DNA of 64,000 nt from JADKAV01 sp037045455 (GCA_037045455.1 JBAOIN010000016.1:710395-774394), one strand, 5' to 3'; shown: positions 16,125 to 25,132, numbered from the stretch's first letter. The notes: generated from the sequence alone by a model not told the origin. Numbers and translations: made by a program.

Positions 16125-16750
16125 TCGAGAACCCTTCGCTTGGCTGCCTGGAATTCCTCGTCGGTAAGGGCGCCGGAGTCGTGCAAGTCGGCCAGCCGGG
16201 CGAGTTCGGAGGAGACGGAACTGCTCGCGGGAGCGCCCATCCGGGCAGGGGTGGGGACCGAGCGGACGGGACCCATGCGCGGCTGCGACACGTCCGCCCA
16301 AAACGCGTAACGCCGGAAGTCACGGTTCAGAAGTCCCAGCAGTGGCACGCCACCCATGACCACGAAGGCGATCCCGCACACGATCCAGCCCCAGGCGATG
16401 CCGTCGGAGCCCGGCGGGTTCAGGCCGAACTCCCAGAAGTTCCAGCCCAGGCTCAGGAACAGTGCTGACCATGCGAAGTAGACCAGTCGCGGCCCGGGCA
16501 GACCGGAGCCAGCAATGACGTAGACGAACAGTCCGACCAGGCCACCCATGATTCCCAGGGGCAGCAGCGCAGCGACGCCGTCCGGGCAGGGCTGCGCGAT
16601 GACGTATGGTCCGCCGGATCCGCAGGCCCCGCCGACGTTCATGACGGCACGCATGCTCAGGAAGACCACGGTGAGCCCGGCGGTGACGACCGCCAGGCCT
16701 GCCACCATGAGGACAATGCGGCCAAGAATCCGAGCGGTCACGCGGGTCAT
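16121..16750 (-). CDS. SHOCT-domain membrane protein
   Basis: A 209-residue protein from ATG 16750 (MTRVTARILGRIVLMVAGLA). It has four or five membrane helices, then a soluble linker and a C-terminal SHOCT motif, ELARLADLHDSGALTDEEFQAAKRRVL, of the kind that mediates oligomerisation in many bacterial membrane proteins. A pair of cysteines in NVGGACGSGG and AQPCPDG lies in the extracytoplasmic loop. The longer reading from 16840 adds a non-hydrophobic start without support. No transported substrate or enzyme activity can be proposed. Confidence 0.72.
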   Translation of the reverse strand: MTRVTARILGRIVLMVAGLAVVTAGLTVVFLSMRAVMNVGGACGSGGPYVIAQPCPDGVAALLPLGIMGGLVGLFVYVIAGSGLPGPRLVYFAWSALFLSLGWNFWEFGLNPPGSDGIAWGWIVCGIAFVVMGGVPLLGLLNRDFRRYAFWADVSQPRMGPVRSVPTPARMGAPASSSVSSELARLADLHDSGALTDEEFQAAKRRVLE

Positions 16751-16940
16751 GATGCCGTGTACCGGGATCAGATCCAAGCAGCAAAGAGAAGCGTTGCGCT
16801 GGCTTTCTTCCTCAATGGGGTGACTGACTGCTGCGAGCATTCGGTGACCGCGTTGACACGCTAAGTGGGGTGAAGATGGTTAATAGCGACGCCATGGGGT
16901 ACATTAGGTTAACGAATGGTGAACAAAGGAGGTACTCCAT

Positions 16941-17042
16941 ATGAAGCGCATTCGCTCAGTGGCCGCACCGTTCCTTTTCCTCGACTGTGTGCCGCGCGTG
17001 TACTGGGCCGAGGTTCTGGCCGATCGGCCGAAGCGCGGCTGA
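16941..17042 (+). CDS. 33-residue microprotein with strong ribosome binding site
   Basis: AAAGGAGGT sits eight bases before the ATG, the best Shine-Dalgarno sequence in the neighbourhood. The ORF encodes MKRIRSVAAPFLFLDCVPRV followed by 13 residues ending DRPKRG, with a basic start and one cysteine. A GC-rich intrinsic terminator follows 12 bases after the stop, so this looks like a complete short transcription unit or an attenuating leader ahead of the lipase gene at 17187. The peptide is not recognised. An ORF in another frame from GTG 16916 lacks the spacing to the ribosome binding site. Confidence 0.5.
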   Translation: MKRIRSVAAPFLFLDCVPRVYWAEVLADRPKRG

Positions 17043-17054
17043 TCCGAACACATC

Positions 17055-17089
17055 AAGGGCCGGGGCGGAGACGATCCGCTCCGGCCCTT
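17055..17089 (+). terminator. intrinsic terminator or attenuator hairpin
   Basis: AAGGGCCGGGGCGGA pairs with TCCGCTCCGGCCCTT (one mismatch) across a five-base loop and is followed by the T-rich GTTTGTCTGTT. It follows the microprotein gene and precedes the lipase gene by about 100 bases. Confidence 0.7.
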
Positions 17090-17186
17090 GTTTGTCTGTT
17101 CCACGAGGCACTGGCCTGCGGGTGACGCCGATTCCTAAATGGACCCCTGGCAGAGCGCTGGCTGTGATCAAGGGCACAATCGGGGA

Positions 17187-18014
17187 ATGGCACACAGCGA
17201 ATCGATGCACACTGCCCGGGACGGCGCGCAACTCTACTGGCAGGAATGGCTGCCCGAAGGCACACCGCGGGCCGTCATTGTCCTGATTCACGGGCTTGGC
17301 GAGCACTCCGGGCGGTACGCGCACCTGGCCGAACGGTTCACCCAGGAAGGGATCGCGGTCCTCAGCCAGGACAACCGCGGCCATGGCAAGACGCCTGGCG
17401 GGCGCGGAGTGATGGACTTCGACAAGGCAGTGGCCGACGTGGGGGAGTTGCTCGACGAGGCTCGCACCCGGTTCCCCGGCGTGCCGCTGGTGATCTACGG
17501 ACACAGTCTGGGCTCTCTGATCACCATGACGTACACGGTGAAGAACCATCCCGAAGTGGTGGCGCAGGTGGCCAGCGCGCCTGCCCTGGACTCGGAGTTG
17601 CGAGAGCAGAAGGTCAAATTCATGCTGGCAAATCTGCTGGGCGGCATCGCCCCGAGCATTGTGCTGCCCACCGGCCTGGACTCCAAGGGCGTCAGCCGCG
17701 ATCCGCAGGTGGTCGCCGCCTACGAGAACGACCCGCTGGTCCACGACAAGGGTTCGACGGGTCTGGCCAAGGGGACGTTCGCGGCCATGGACGCGATGAT
17801 GGCCCAGACGTCCTTCCCGGTGCCGCTGCTGATCATCCACGGCACCGACGACCGGCTGACCGTACCCGCTGCGAGCAAGATCTTCGTCGACCAGGTCAGC
17901 GGCGACGTGACGCTCATCGAGTACGACGGCATGTACCACGAGCCGCACAACGAGCCCGAGCAGGCCGAGGTGTTTGCCGACGTGATGGAGTGGCTCAACA
18001 AGCACCTGCCTTAA
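17187..18014 (+). CDS. alpha/beta hydrolase, monoacylglycerol lipase-like
   Basis: A 275-residue enzyme of the serine aminopeptidase S33 (Hydrolase_4) group that includes monoacylglycerol lipases. Motifs are VLIHGLGEHSGRY (oxyanion), SQDNRGHGKTPG, the nucleophile elbow YGHSLGS, the acid in HGTDDRLTVP and the His in YDGMYHEPHNEP. Such enzymes release glycerol and fatty acid from monoglycerides. The ATG at 17187 lies six bases after CACAAT, a variant of the leaderless spacing seen elsewhere here. With the WS/DGAT at 38.8 kb it indicates neutral-lipid metabolism. Confidence 0.87.
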   Translation: MAHSESMHTARDGAQLYWQEWLPEGTPRAVIVLIHGLGEHSGRYAHLAERFTQEGIAVLSQDNRGHGKTPGGRGVMDFDKAVADVGELLDEARTRFPGVPLVIYGHSLGSLITMTYTVKNHPEVVAQVASAPALDSELREQKVKFMLANLLGGIAPSIVLPTGLDSKGVSRDPQVVAAYENDPLVHDKGSTGLAKGTFAAMDAMMAQTSFPVPLLIIHGTDDRLTVPAASKIFVDQVSGDVTLIEYDGMYHEPHNEPEQAEVFADVMEWLNKHLP

Positions 18015-18162
18015 GGCAGCGCGCCTCACCATTGATCAGCGCTGCACGACAATCAGTGAAACGAATTGCCAGTGAGTCCCGTTCCCGTATTGCCCAGATG
18101 TTCACCGATCGCGGCGGACTGGCTCGCGATATCGTGAAACTGCCACCGAGGGCAGGAGCGAA

Positions 18163-18984
18163 ATGAAATCTGTAGCCGGCAAGCGGGTTCTCGTCACGGG
18201 TGCGGCCATGGGGCTGGGCAAGCTGTTCGCCCTGCGCGCCGTGCAGGAGGGGGCTTCCGAAGTCGTCGTGTGGGACCTCAACGAGGACGCGCTGGAGCAG
18301 ACCGTCAAGGAGCTGGTCGGCAACGGCGGCACCGTCTCGTCCTACTGCGTCGACGTCTCCCGTCCCGAGTCGATCGCCGAAGCCAGCGCCCAAGTCCGCC
18401 AGGAGGTCGGCACGATCGAGGTGCTGATCAACAACGCCGGCATCGTCCGCGGCAACGGCTACTTCTGGGAGAACTCGACCGACGACATCCAGAAGGTGAT
18501 CGCCATCAACTCCACTGGGATGATGCTGGTGGCCCACGAGTTCCTGCCGGGCATGGTTGCCCACGACGGGGATTGTCGCGTGGTGACGATCGCGTCCTCG
18601 GCCGGGCTAGTGAGTACGCCGCGGCTTGCGGTCTACTGCGGGTCGAAGTGGGCGGCCACGGGCTGGTCGGACTCAGTGCGCTTGGAACTCGAGCAAGCCG
18701 GTCACGAACACATCAAGGTGACGACGGTCTGCCCGACCTACATCAACACCGGCATGTTCGACGGTGCGCGCGGGATCCTGTTCACGCCCACACTCGAGCA
18801 GGAGGACGTGGTGGACGAGACCTGGACCCACATGCTCAAGGGCGAGCCCTTCGTCGTGATGCCGTGGACGTCGCGTTTGAACAAGGCGCTGTACGGTCTG
18901 CTGCCGATCGGGGTGCGCGACTTCTACATGGAGAAGGCCGGCGTGTACCACTCCATGGACGAGTTCACCGGTCACGAAGACTGA
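18163..18984 (+). CDS. short-chain dehydrogenase/reductase
   Basis: A 273-residue classical SDR. The cofactor motif is VTGAAMGLGKLFA (TGxxxGxG) at the N-terminus, followed by NNAG in VLINNAGIVRGNG, the catalytic Ser in VTIASSAGLVS and the Tyr/Lys pair in YCGSKWA. The acidic residue after strand 2 (WDLNEDAL) favours NAD(H). The C-terminal part, FVVMPWTSRLNKALYGLLP, is long and hydrophobic, as in the retinol/17-beta-HSD11-like or fatty-acyl-linked SDRs, hinting at a lipophilic substrate. A Shine-Dalgarno GGCAGGAG precedes the ATG. The CYTH gene starts two bases after its stop, so they form an operon. Confidence 0.9.
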   Translation: MKSVAGKRVLVTGAAMGLGKLFALRAVQEGASEVVVWDLNEDALEQTVKELVGNGGTVSSYCVDVSRPESIAEASAQVRQEVGTIEVLINNAGIVRGNGYFWENSTDDIQKVIAINSTGMMLVAHEFLPGMVAHDGDCRVVTIASSAGLVSTPRLAVYCGSKWAATGWSDSVRLELEQAGHEHIKVTTVCPTYINTGMFDGARGILFTPTLEQEDVVDETWTHMLKGEPFVVMPWTSRLNKALYGLLPIGVRDFYMEKAGVYHSMDEFTGHED

Positions 18985-18986
18985 CC

Positions 18987-19473
18987 GTGGGCCAGGAGAT
19001 CGAGCACAAGTTCCTGGTCGTCGGGGACGACTGGCGCTCGCAGGTGCGTTCTAGCACCCGCATCGTGCAGGGCTATCTCGCCCACACCGATCGCGCCACG
19101 ATACGGGTCCGAATCCGCAGTGAGAAGGCGTATCTCACGCTCAAAGGCCCCAGCAGCGGAATCGCGCGCAGTGAGTACGAGTACCCGATTCCGGTGGCCG
19201 ATGCCCAGGCCATGCTCGACGAGATGGCCGCCGGGCCCGTCGTGGACAAGGTCCGCCACCTCATCGACGTGGACGGGTTCACCTGGGAACTCGACGTGTT
19301 CGCCGGGGAGAACTCCGGACTGGTCATGGCCGAGGTCGAGGTTCCCAGTGCGGATACCGAGTTTCCGCTGCCGGAATGGGCGGGCGCAGGAGGTCTCCGA
19401 CGACCCGCGCTACTACAACGTGAACCTTGCGCAGAACCCGTACCGCAATTGGGCTGGGCGCGCTGAGCCGTGA
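18987..19473 (+). pseudogene. CYTH-domain protein, frame broken near the 3' end
   Basis: The GTG start gives the hallmark GQEIEHKFLVVGDDW (ExExK), then IVQGYLAHTDRATIRVRIR and AYLTLKGPSSGIARSEYEY, the charged tunnel residues of CYTH/triphosphate tunnel enzymes. The ending ExExE is LVMAEVEVPSADTEFPLPEWAG. At about 19380-19390 the reading switches frame: EVSDDPRYYNVNLAQNPY, the conserved family C-terminus, lies one frame away. The span is 3n+1 long, so one extra base restores it. Members hydrolyse inorganic triphosphate or act on adenylate; substrate unknown. Probably an intact gene with a sequence error. Confidence 0.8.
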
Positions 19474-19508
19474 CCCCGGCTGGTGGCGGTCGTGGAGTGA
19501 GTCGATTG

Positions 19509-19563
19509 CACCGTTTTGACAATCCTTCACCTCTCCGGAGGGTGCAGGATCGTCCAAACGGTG
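19509..19563. terminator. bidirectional hairpin between convergent genes
   Basis: CACCGTTTTGACAATCCT pairs, with a few mismatches, with AGGATCGTCCAAACGGTG across an inner CACC/GGTG closing stem. It lies between the CYTH gene and the converging permease gene and can end transcription from both sides. Confidence 0.6.
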
Positions 19564-19612
19564 AAGTCCTTGGCGGATCTCTGGCCTGAAGTGCCGGAGC
19601 ACCTCGGCCAGG

Positions 19613-20413
19613 TCACATCGCGCTGCGGGCAGCATCCTCGGACAAGCGCTGGGCCAGGTAGATCGGCAGCACCGAGATCACTACCAGCGCGGCCGCGACC
19701 ACGTTCACGATCGGTGCTTGCTGGGGCCGGAACAGGTTGTTGAAGATCCACAAGGGCAGCGTCTGGATGCCGGGGCCAGCGGTGAACGTCGTGACGATGA
19801 TCTCGTCGAATGACAGGCCGAACGCCAGCAACGCACCGGCCACCAAAGCCGCGCGCATGTTGGGGAAGATGACATGCCGGAACGTGAACATCCGGGTTGC
19901 GCCGAGGTCCATGGATGCTTCCACGATGTCGCCACCGAGCCGCCGCAAGCGGGCTGAGGCGTTGTTGAAGACGACCACGATGCAGAACGTCGCGTGCGCC
20001 ACGACCAGAGTTATGAATGTCAGCCCACCCAGGAACGACGTGAACATGGTGTTGAGGGCCAGACCGGTGACGATGCCGGGCAGAGCGATCGGCAGGACCA
20101 CGAGCAGCGAGATCGTGTTGTGGCCGAAGAAGCGAGAGCCCGACAAGGCAAACGACACCATGCTGCCGAGCAACAGTGCGATCAGCGTCGCGCAGACGGC
20201 GACCACGATCGAGGTCATCAGAGCCGAACGCACACCCTCGTTGCCGATGGCCTTCGACCACCATTCGAGGGTGAAGCCGGGCGGCGGCCAAGTGAACGTG
20301 AGGCTGGTGTTGAAGGAGTTGATGAGGATGATCGCCAGGGGGATGTAGATCCACGCCAGAACGATGGCGAAGATGCCACCGAGTAGCCACTTCATGCCGC
20401 GCGTCGTGGTCAT
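19613..20413 (-). CDS. polyamine-type ABC transporter permease (PotC-like)
   Basis: A 266-residue inner-membrane permease with six helices. The EAA coupling loop is EASMDLGATRMFTFRHVIFPNM. The N-terminus, LAWIYIPLAIILINSFNTS, is typical of PotC/PotI proteins. It is last in the operon and its ATG overlaps the stop of the PotB-like gene by four bases. A hairpin terminator lies just downstream. With its partner permease it forms the channel for a spermidine/putrescine-type substrate. Confidence 0.9.
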   Translation of the reverse strand: MTTTRGMKWLLGGIFAIVLAWIYIPLAIILINSFNTSLTFTWPPPGFTLEWWSKAIGNEGVRSALMTSIVVAVCATLIALLLGSMVSFALSGSRFFGHNTISLLVVLPIALPGIVTGLALNTMFTSFLGGLTFITLVVAHATFCIVVVFNNASARLRRLGGDIVEASMDLGATRMFTFRHVIFPNMRAALVAGALLAFGLSFDEIIVTTFTAGPGIQTLPLWIFNNLFRPQQAPIVNVVAAALVVISVLPIYLAQRLSEDAARSAM

Positions 20414-21282
20414 AGGTTCTCCAGCGCTCCGGTCCGGCGCACAGCCGTCAGGTAGATGATCATGATCACGACCGTCAGGCTGGCGACCGCGGCTGCGAAG
20501 GGCAGGTCGGTGGAGAAGCTCTGGTAGACGACATTGCCCAGCATCTGGGCCTTACCACCGACCAGTTGCACCGTGATGTAGTCGCCGAGGCTCAGCGAGA
20601 ACGTGAACACCGATCCCGCGACGATCGACGGGAAGACCATCGGCAGCAGGACGCTGCGGAACGTCCGCCAGTTGGACCCACCGAGGTCCGACGAGGCATC
20701 GAGCAGGGACTGCGGCACGTTCTGCATGCCGACGTAGACCGGCAGGATCATGTACGGCAGCCACAGATAGGTCAGCACGATGACCACGGCCGACCAGCCG
20801 AACCCGGGGCTGGCGCCGAACACCGACGACAGCACCCCGCCTTCAGGGCTGAACATGACTCGCCACGCATAGACCTTGACCAGGTATGAGGCCCACAGCG
20901 GTGTGAGCATCAACGCGATCAGCAGGGGTTGCCAGCGGCCGGAGGCGACCCGGGCCATGAAGAAGCCGACCGGCACCGCGATCAGCAGGCACAACACGGT
21001 CACCGCCACAGCGACACCGAGCGAACGCAGAGCCACGGCGATGTAGACCGGATCGGTGAACAGGCGCTGAAAGTTCTCGAGTGTGAACGTGCGGACGACG
21101 GAGCCGGTGAAGGAATCCGTGGTCCAGAACGCGGTGATGAACAGCATCACCAACGGCAGGACGTAGAGCAGCACGAGCCACGTCATCGGCAGGGACAGCA
21201 GCCCCCCGATCCGAAGGCCGGTCTTGCGGTGCAACGTGCCCTGCCAGCGCCGCAGTGGGCTGGTCGCAGTCGCCGCGCTCAT
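20410..21282 (-). CDS. polyamine-type ABC transporter permease (PotB-like)
   Basis: A 290-residue membrane protein with six helices and the EAA loop DASSDLGGSNWRTFRSVLLPMV. The N-terminus is longer than in PotC and basic before the first helix, as in PotB/PotH proteins. Overlap with the downstream permease and 60 bases from the binding-protein gene place it inside the same operon. The start ATG at 21282 gives the normal family length. Confidence 0.9.
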   Translation of the reverse strand: MSAATATSPLRRWQGTLHRKTGLRIGGLLSLPMTWLVLLYVLPLVMLFITAFWTTDSFTGSVVRTFTLENFQRLFTDPVYIAVALRSLGVAVAVTVLCLLIAVPVGFFMARVASGRWQPLLIALMLTPLWASYLVKVYAWRVMFSPEGGVLSSVFGASPGFGWSAVVIVLTYLWLPYMILPVYVGMQNVPQSLLDASSDLGGSNWRTFRSVLLPMVFPSIVAGSVFTFSLSLGDYITVQLVGGKAQMLGNVVYQSFSTDLPFAAAVASLTVVIMIIYLTAVRRTGALENL

Positions 21283-21342
21283 GTCGTCTCCTCGAAGTGG
21301 TGCCCCGGGCCGGCGCGAGGTGCACGCCGGCCCGGGGTCAGG

Positions 21343-22539
21343 TCAGCTGGACCGCAGGCTGGTCCAAGCGGCGACCCAGTCCTTGTACGGCACGCACTTC
21401 ACGTCGGTGCGGCCGTCGAGGCAGTTCTCGGTCGGGGTGGTCCAGTACCAGACGTTGGTCCAGTAGTCCTCTTCCTTGGCGTGGAACACGTCGCAGTGGT
21501 CCTTGTTCTCGGTGAGGTCGCAGGACTTCTCGTTAGCTGGCGCCTCGCCGAAGTACTCGGCGATCTCGGCGTTCACCTTGGGCGAGACGATGTAGTCCAG
21601 CCACTTGTACGAGCAGTTGATGTTCTGCGTGTCCTTGGCCACCATCCAGGTGTCGGACCACCCGGTTGAACCCTCGCTGGGCTTCGTGGCGCCCACCAGT
21701 TCCTGATCGGCGTTAGCCGTGTTGGCGGTCAGCTGCCAGCCCTGGCCCTGCACGATCGAACCGGTGGCCAGGCCGTTGGCCTGCTTGGCGTAGTCCGACC
21801 AGTACTCGGCCACCAGCGGCTTCTGCTGCTGGAGTAGCGCGATCGCAGCGTCGAACTGGGTCTGGTCCAAGGCGTACGGGTTCTTGATCCCGAGGTCCGG
21901 CTGCGTGGCCATCAGGTAGACGCCCGCGTCAGCGATCGACATGGCGTCGTCGTAGGGGGAGATCTTGCCCTTCAGCGGGGAGTCGGCTTCCCACATGTCG
22001 GCCCATGACGTCGGCTCGCTGGTCTGCGCCTTCATGTTGTACAGCAGCAGGTTGGCGCCACGACCGTGCGGAATCCCGTAGTTCACACCGTCGACGGTGT
22101 TCCAGGCCTTGTCCTTCAGGCCCGGGAAGATGTCCGCGTAGTTCGGCACGAGATCGGTGTTGACCGGCTGTACGAGGTCGCCGTAGACCAGGCGCAGCGA
22201 GGCGTCGCCCGACGCCGAGATCACGTCGTAGCCGCCCTTCTTGAACAAGTCGAACGCCTCGTTCGAGGTGCCGAACGTCTTGACGTCGACCTGGCATCCG
22301 GTCTGCTTCTCGAACGGGGTGACCCAGTCGATGCTGGGGTCCGTCGAACCGTCCTCGGCGTAACCGGGCCAGGCCAGGACGCTGAGCTTGCCTTCACCGT
22401 CACCCACCGGGCCGGCGAACGCCGACGCCGAGGGCGCGGCCGGTGAAGCACCACTGGAGCCACCGCTGTCCGAGCTACACCCGGTCAGGGCGAGCCCGGC
22501 GACGGCGACTCCCGCCCCGATCTTCATCATCTTCCGCAC
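21343..22539 (-). CDS. polyamine-type ABC transporter substrate-binding lipoprotein (PotD-like)
   Basis: The GTG at 22539 is preceded by AGGAGGAGC and gives a 398-residue lipoprotein with the lipobox LTGC (Cys 21), so it is anchored to the outer face of the membrane. A Ser/Gly/Ala-rich linker follows, then the type II periplasmic-binding fold: LSVLAWPGYAEDGS, FEKQTGCQVDVKTFGTSNE, YDVISASGDASLRLVYGDLV and GIPHGRGANLLLYN are PotD-group blocks. Four extra cysteines cluster near the C-terminus (SCDLTENKDHCDVF, NCLDGRTDVKC), probably disulphides. It lies between the ATPase and permease genes. Confidence 0.92.
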   Translation of the reverse strand: MRKMMKIGAGVAVAGLALTGCSSDSGGSSGASPAAPSASAFAGPVGDGEGKLSVLAWPGYAEDGSTDPSIDWVTPFEKQTGCQVDVKTFGTSNEAFDLFKKGGYDVISASGDASLRLVYGDLVQPVNTDLVPNYADIFPGLKDKAWNTVDGVNYGIPHGRGANLLLYNMKAQTSEPTSWADMWEADSPLKGKISPYDDAMSIADAGVYLMATQPDLGIKNPYALDQTQFDAAIALLQQQKPLVAEYWSDYAKQANGLATGSIVQGQGWQLTANTANADQELVGATKPSEGSTGWSDTWMVAKDTQNINCSYKWLDYIVSPKVNAEIAEYFGEAPANEKSCDLTENKDHCDVFHAKEEDYWTNVWYWTTPTENCLDGRTDVKCVPYKDWVAAWTSLRSS

Positions 22540-22549
22540 GGTGCTCCTC

Positions 22550-23617
22550 CTAGTGACTGTGCGACAAACCGTCGGCGGTTCCGACGGACTCCTGAATCGA
22601 CCCGACCGCGTACTCCGCTGCGGGATCCCATGTGACGCTGACATCGCCCCCGACCGGCGCGATGTCCTCGCCGTCGTGGTGGTTGGGGGCCATGGCGGTG
22701 AGCAGGTCCCCGGTGTCCAGCCGGACCAGGTAGCGGGTCCCGGCACCCAGGTACACGATCGTCTCCACCAAGCCATGCCGGCCTTCACCGGCGGGGGAGA
22801 GGGTGATCTTCTCCGGCCGCAGGCTGAACGTGCCCGTCTTGCCCAGAACCCGTTGCGCCACCTCGCCGGTCAGCAGATTCGTAGTGCCCACGAAGGAGGC
22901 GACGAACTCGGTGGCCGGGCGCTCGTAGACTTCCGCGGCCGTTCCGACCTGTTCGATGCGGCCGTGGCTGAAGACCGCCACCCGGTCCGACATGGTCAGG
23001 GCTTCTTCCTGATCGTGGGTGACGAAGATGAACGTGATCCCGACGTCTCGCTGGATCGCCTTGAGCTCCACCTGCATCTGCTCACGCAACTTGAGGTCGA
23101 GCGCGCCTAGCGGCTCGTCGAGCAGCAGGACCCGGGGCTGGTTCACAAGTGCCCGGGCCAGCGCGACACGCTGCCGCTGACCGCCGGACAGTTGCCTGGG
23201 CCGCCGGTCCTCGTAACCCTCCAGGCGCACCCGGGCCAACGCCTCCCGTGCCCGCGTCCGGCGTTCGGATTTGCCCACCCGCTTGACCCGCAGACCGTAC
23301 TCGACGTTGTCCTGCACGCTCATGTGCGGGAACAGGGCGTAGTCCTGGAACACCGTGTTGACGTCGCGGTCGAAGGGCGGCACCCGGCTGACGTCGACGC
23401 CGCCGAGTTCGATCGTGCCGGCAGTTGGCAGTTCGAAGCCCGCGATCATGCGCAGAACGGTCGTCTTGCCGGAACCGGACGGGCCGAGCAGCGTGAGGAA
23501 TTCGCCATCGTACACGTCGAGATCGATGCCATCGACCGCCACGACGCCGCCGGTGAACTCCTTGCGCACCGACCGCAGTCGGATGGCCGTTTCGGGCTGT
23601 TGCGACACCGGTATCAC
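22550..23617 (-). CDS. polyamine-type ABC transporter ATPase (PotA-like)
   Basis: The cytoplasmic ATPase that powers the importer. Walker A is LLGPSGSGKTTVLRMIAGF, the Q loop VFQDYALFPHM, the signature LSGGQRQRVALARAL, Walker B VLLLDEPLGALD and the switch His in FVTHDQEEALTM. A TOBE-type C-terminal domain follows (SLRPEKITLSPAGEG...). The start is unsure: the frame is open to 23689, but GTG 23617 or 23608 gives the usual N-terminus before IRLRSVRKEFTGG. TAGGCT at 23644-23649 could be the -10 box, leaving a leader of about 20 bases. It is the first gene of the four-gene operon. Confidence 0.9.
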   Translation of the reverse strand: MIPVSQQPETAIRLRSVRKEFTGGVVAVDGIDLDVYDGEFLTLLGPSGSGKTTVLRMIAGFELPTAGTIELGGVDVSRVPPFDRDVNTVFQDYALFPHMSVQDNVEYGLRVKRVGKSERRTRAREALARVRLEGYEDRRPRQLSGGQRQRVALARALVNQPRVLLLDEPLGALDLKLREQMQVELKAIQRDVGITFIFVTHDQEEALTMSDRVAVFSHGRIEQVGTAAEVYERPATEFVASFVGTTNLLTGEVAQRVLGKTGTFSLRPEKITLSPAGEGRHGLVETIVYLGAGTRYLVRLDTGDLLTAMAPNHHDGEDIAPVGGDVSVTWDPAAEYAVGSIQESVGTADGLSHSH

Positions 23618-23791
23618 GTCCAATGTTCGGATTTGGTAAGGGCAGCCTAGCCCACGGTTTCCGCAATCGACAGCCTTGTCCATCGACATTTCGTGCCGTA
23701 GGTGCGGCTGTGATCTTCGGATCGCGCGTATTGTGACATTCGGCGCTGCGCCCGCTCACGCCGACGCGGGGCCCGTGAGGGGGTGGCCGCC

Positions 23792-25063
23792 ATGCGCGTG
23801 CCGTCGATCATCATCGTGGTTTCGGTTGTGGCAGCAGGTCTGCTAGGGGCGCCTGCGCAGGCGGCCACCGACCTGTCGGGCAGCCTCTCCTACGCCGGGC
23901 ACACGATCACCTGGAGCGCGGCCGGGGTGACGCCGGCCACCGGGGACCTCGTCGGCCACTACGACGCAGTCGTGACCTCCGGGCAGACCGTCACGTTCAG
24001 CGGTTCGGCGGCCTACACGCAGGGCAACGCGGTGACCAACCTGCGGCAAGAGGCGTACCTGACCAACGTGACCCCGGTCAGTTTCACAGCGCGTGTGAAC
24101 GCCGGAACCTTCACGCTGCCGTTCTCCCTGTCCTACACCCCGGCGCGGGTGACCGGAACCGGCGTGGTGGGGTCGCTGACCGCGGCGCTGTCCAGCCGCA
24201 ACTGCAACGACTACGGCGTGTGCGGCGGGCCGGAGATGTCCCTGAGCATCGCGATCCTCGGGGTCGGGGAGAGCAGCACGCCGCCACCGGTCTCCGGTGA
24301 CACCGAGGCACCGCAAGTTCGGGTGGCCCCGAGCCGTCAGACAGTGCGGATCGGTCACAAGGCCCATGTCGCCTGGCGGGTCAGCGATGACAGCGGAAAG
24401 GCCAAGTGGTTCGGCAATGTCTACTCCGACGGGACAGTGGTGATGAAGGCCCACAGCAAGGGCTACGTGCAGGCCACGGGCGGCAAGTGGACCGGTGACT
24501 GGCGCTACCCCAGTAGTTCGACGGGACCGTTCTACGAGTGCTTCTGGGCCAAGGACAAGGCCGGCAACACCAGTGCCAACGCCCCCTATACCGCGTGTCG
24601 CTGGCTGACCATCCAGGTGCCAGTGCCGCTGGTGTCCAACGGGTGCGGTGGTTCGGCCTGGGGGCAGGCAGCCGTCGATCTCATGAACTGGGCCGGCGAC
24701 GTCCGCATGTACGGCAGCAATCCCGTCAACATGCGGCAGGCGTGCAACCAGCACGACGCGGGATACGCGGGAGTCACTGTCGCCGGGATGCGATCGCCGG
24801 CCCCGGTGGACTACCGCACGTGGTCGCGCGAGGACGTCGACCAGAAGTTCGCCGGCGACCTCATGGCGCAATGCCACCGCTTCCTCAAAGGACCGGGACT
24901 GAGCAGTGAACGCAAGGCCTGCCTGGCCGAGGTGCCCATCTACGTGGGCCTGGTGCGTCAGTACGGCGAAGGTGTCTTCGACGCGGACGTGACCGTGGCG
25001 GGGACCCAGACCCAGATGCCCGCAGCGACCACCCCGCCCGGCGGGGTCCGGGTCAACCTCTGA
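23792..25063 (+). CDS. secreted protein with C-terminal phospholipase A2-like domain
   Basis: A 423-residue exported protein. The signal peptide (MRVPSIIIVVSVVAAGLLGA) is cleaved near APAQA. The next 140 residues are a Thr/Gly-rich beta domain, then comes a linker with TPPPVSGD and a second beta domain resembling an Ig-like fold (DTEAPQVRVAPSRQTVRIG). The C-terminal 130 residues carry NGCGGSAWG and ACNQHDAGYAG, with the His-Asp pair near residues 321-322. This CxxHDxxY pattern is the catalytic core of prokaryotic phospholipase A2, and further cysteines could form its disulphides. Calcium-dependent lipid hydrolysis is inferred. GTG 23783 is an alternative start. Confidence 0.65.
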   Translation: MRVPSIIIVVSVVAAGLLGAPAQAATDLSGSLSYAGHTITWSAAGVTPATGDLVGHYDAVVTSGQTVTFSGSAAYTQGNAVTNLRQEAYLTNVTPVSFTARVNAGTFTLPFSLSYTPARVTGTGVVGSLTAALSSRNCNDYGVCGGPEMSLSIAILGVGESSTPPPVSGDTEAPQVRVAPSRQTVRIGHKAHVAWRVSDDSGKAKWFGNVYSDGTVVMKAHSKGYVQATGGKWTGDWRYPSSSTGPFYECFWAKDKAGNTSANAPYTACRWLTIQVPVPLVSNGCGGSAWGQAAVDLMNWAGDVRMYGSNPVNMRQACNQHDAGYAGVTVAGMRSPAPVDYRTWSREDVDQKFAGDLMAQCHRFLKGPGLSSERKACLAEVPIYVGLVRQYGEGVFDADVTVAGTQTQMPAATTPPGGVRVNL

Positions 25064-25132
25064 CGAGGCCACCGCTGGCCGGTTGCGCATTGCCAGGCGA
25101 CCGTGGGGCGACGCGATGTCGGGCCCTCCGTT

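Noticed and set aside
16956..18032. 358-codon minus-strand frame opposite the lipase
   Set aside because: The plus-strand lipase has a complete catalytic triad; the antisense frame has no motif and crosses a terminator.
17246..18166. 306-codon plus-strand frame overlapping the lipase
   Set aside because: Arg-rich shadow in the wrong frame; no conserved sequence.
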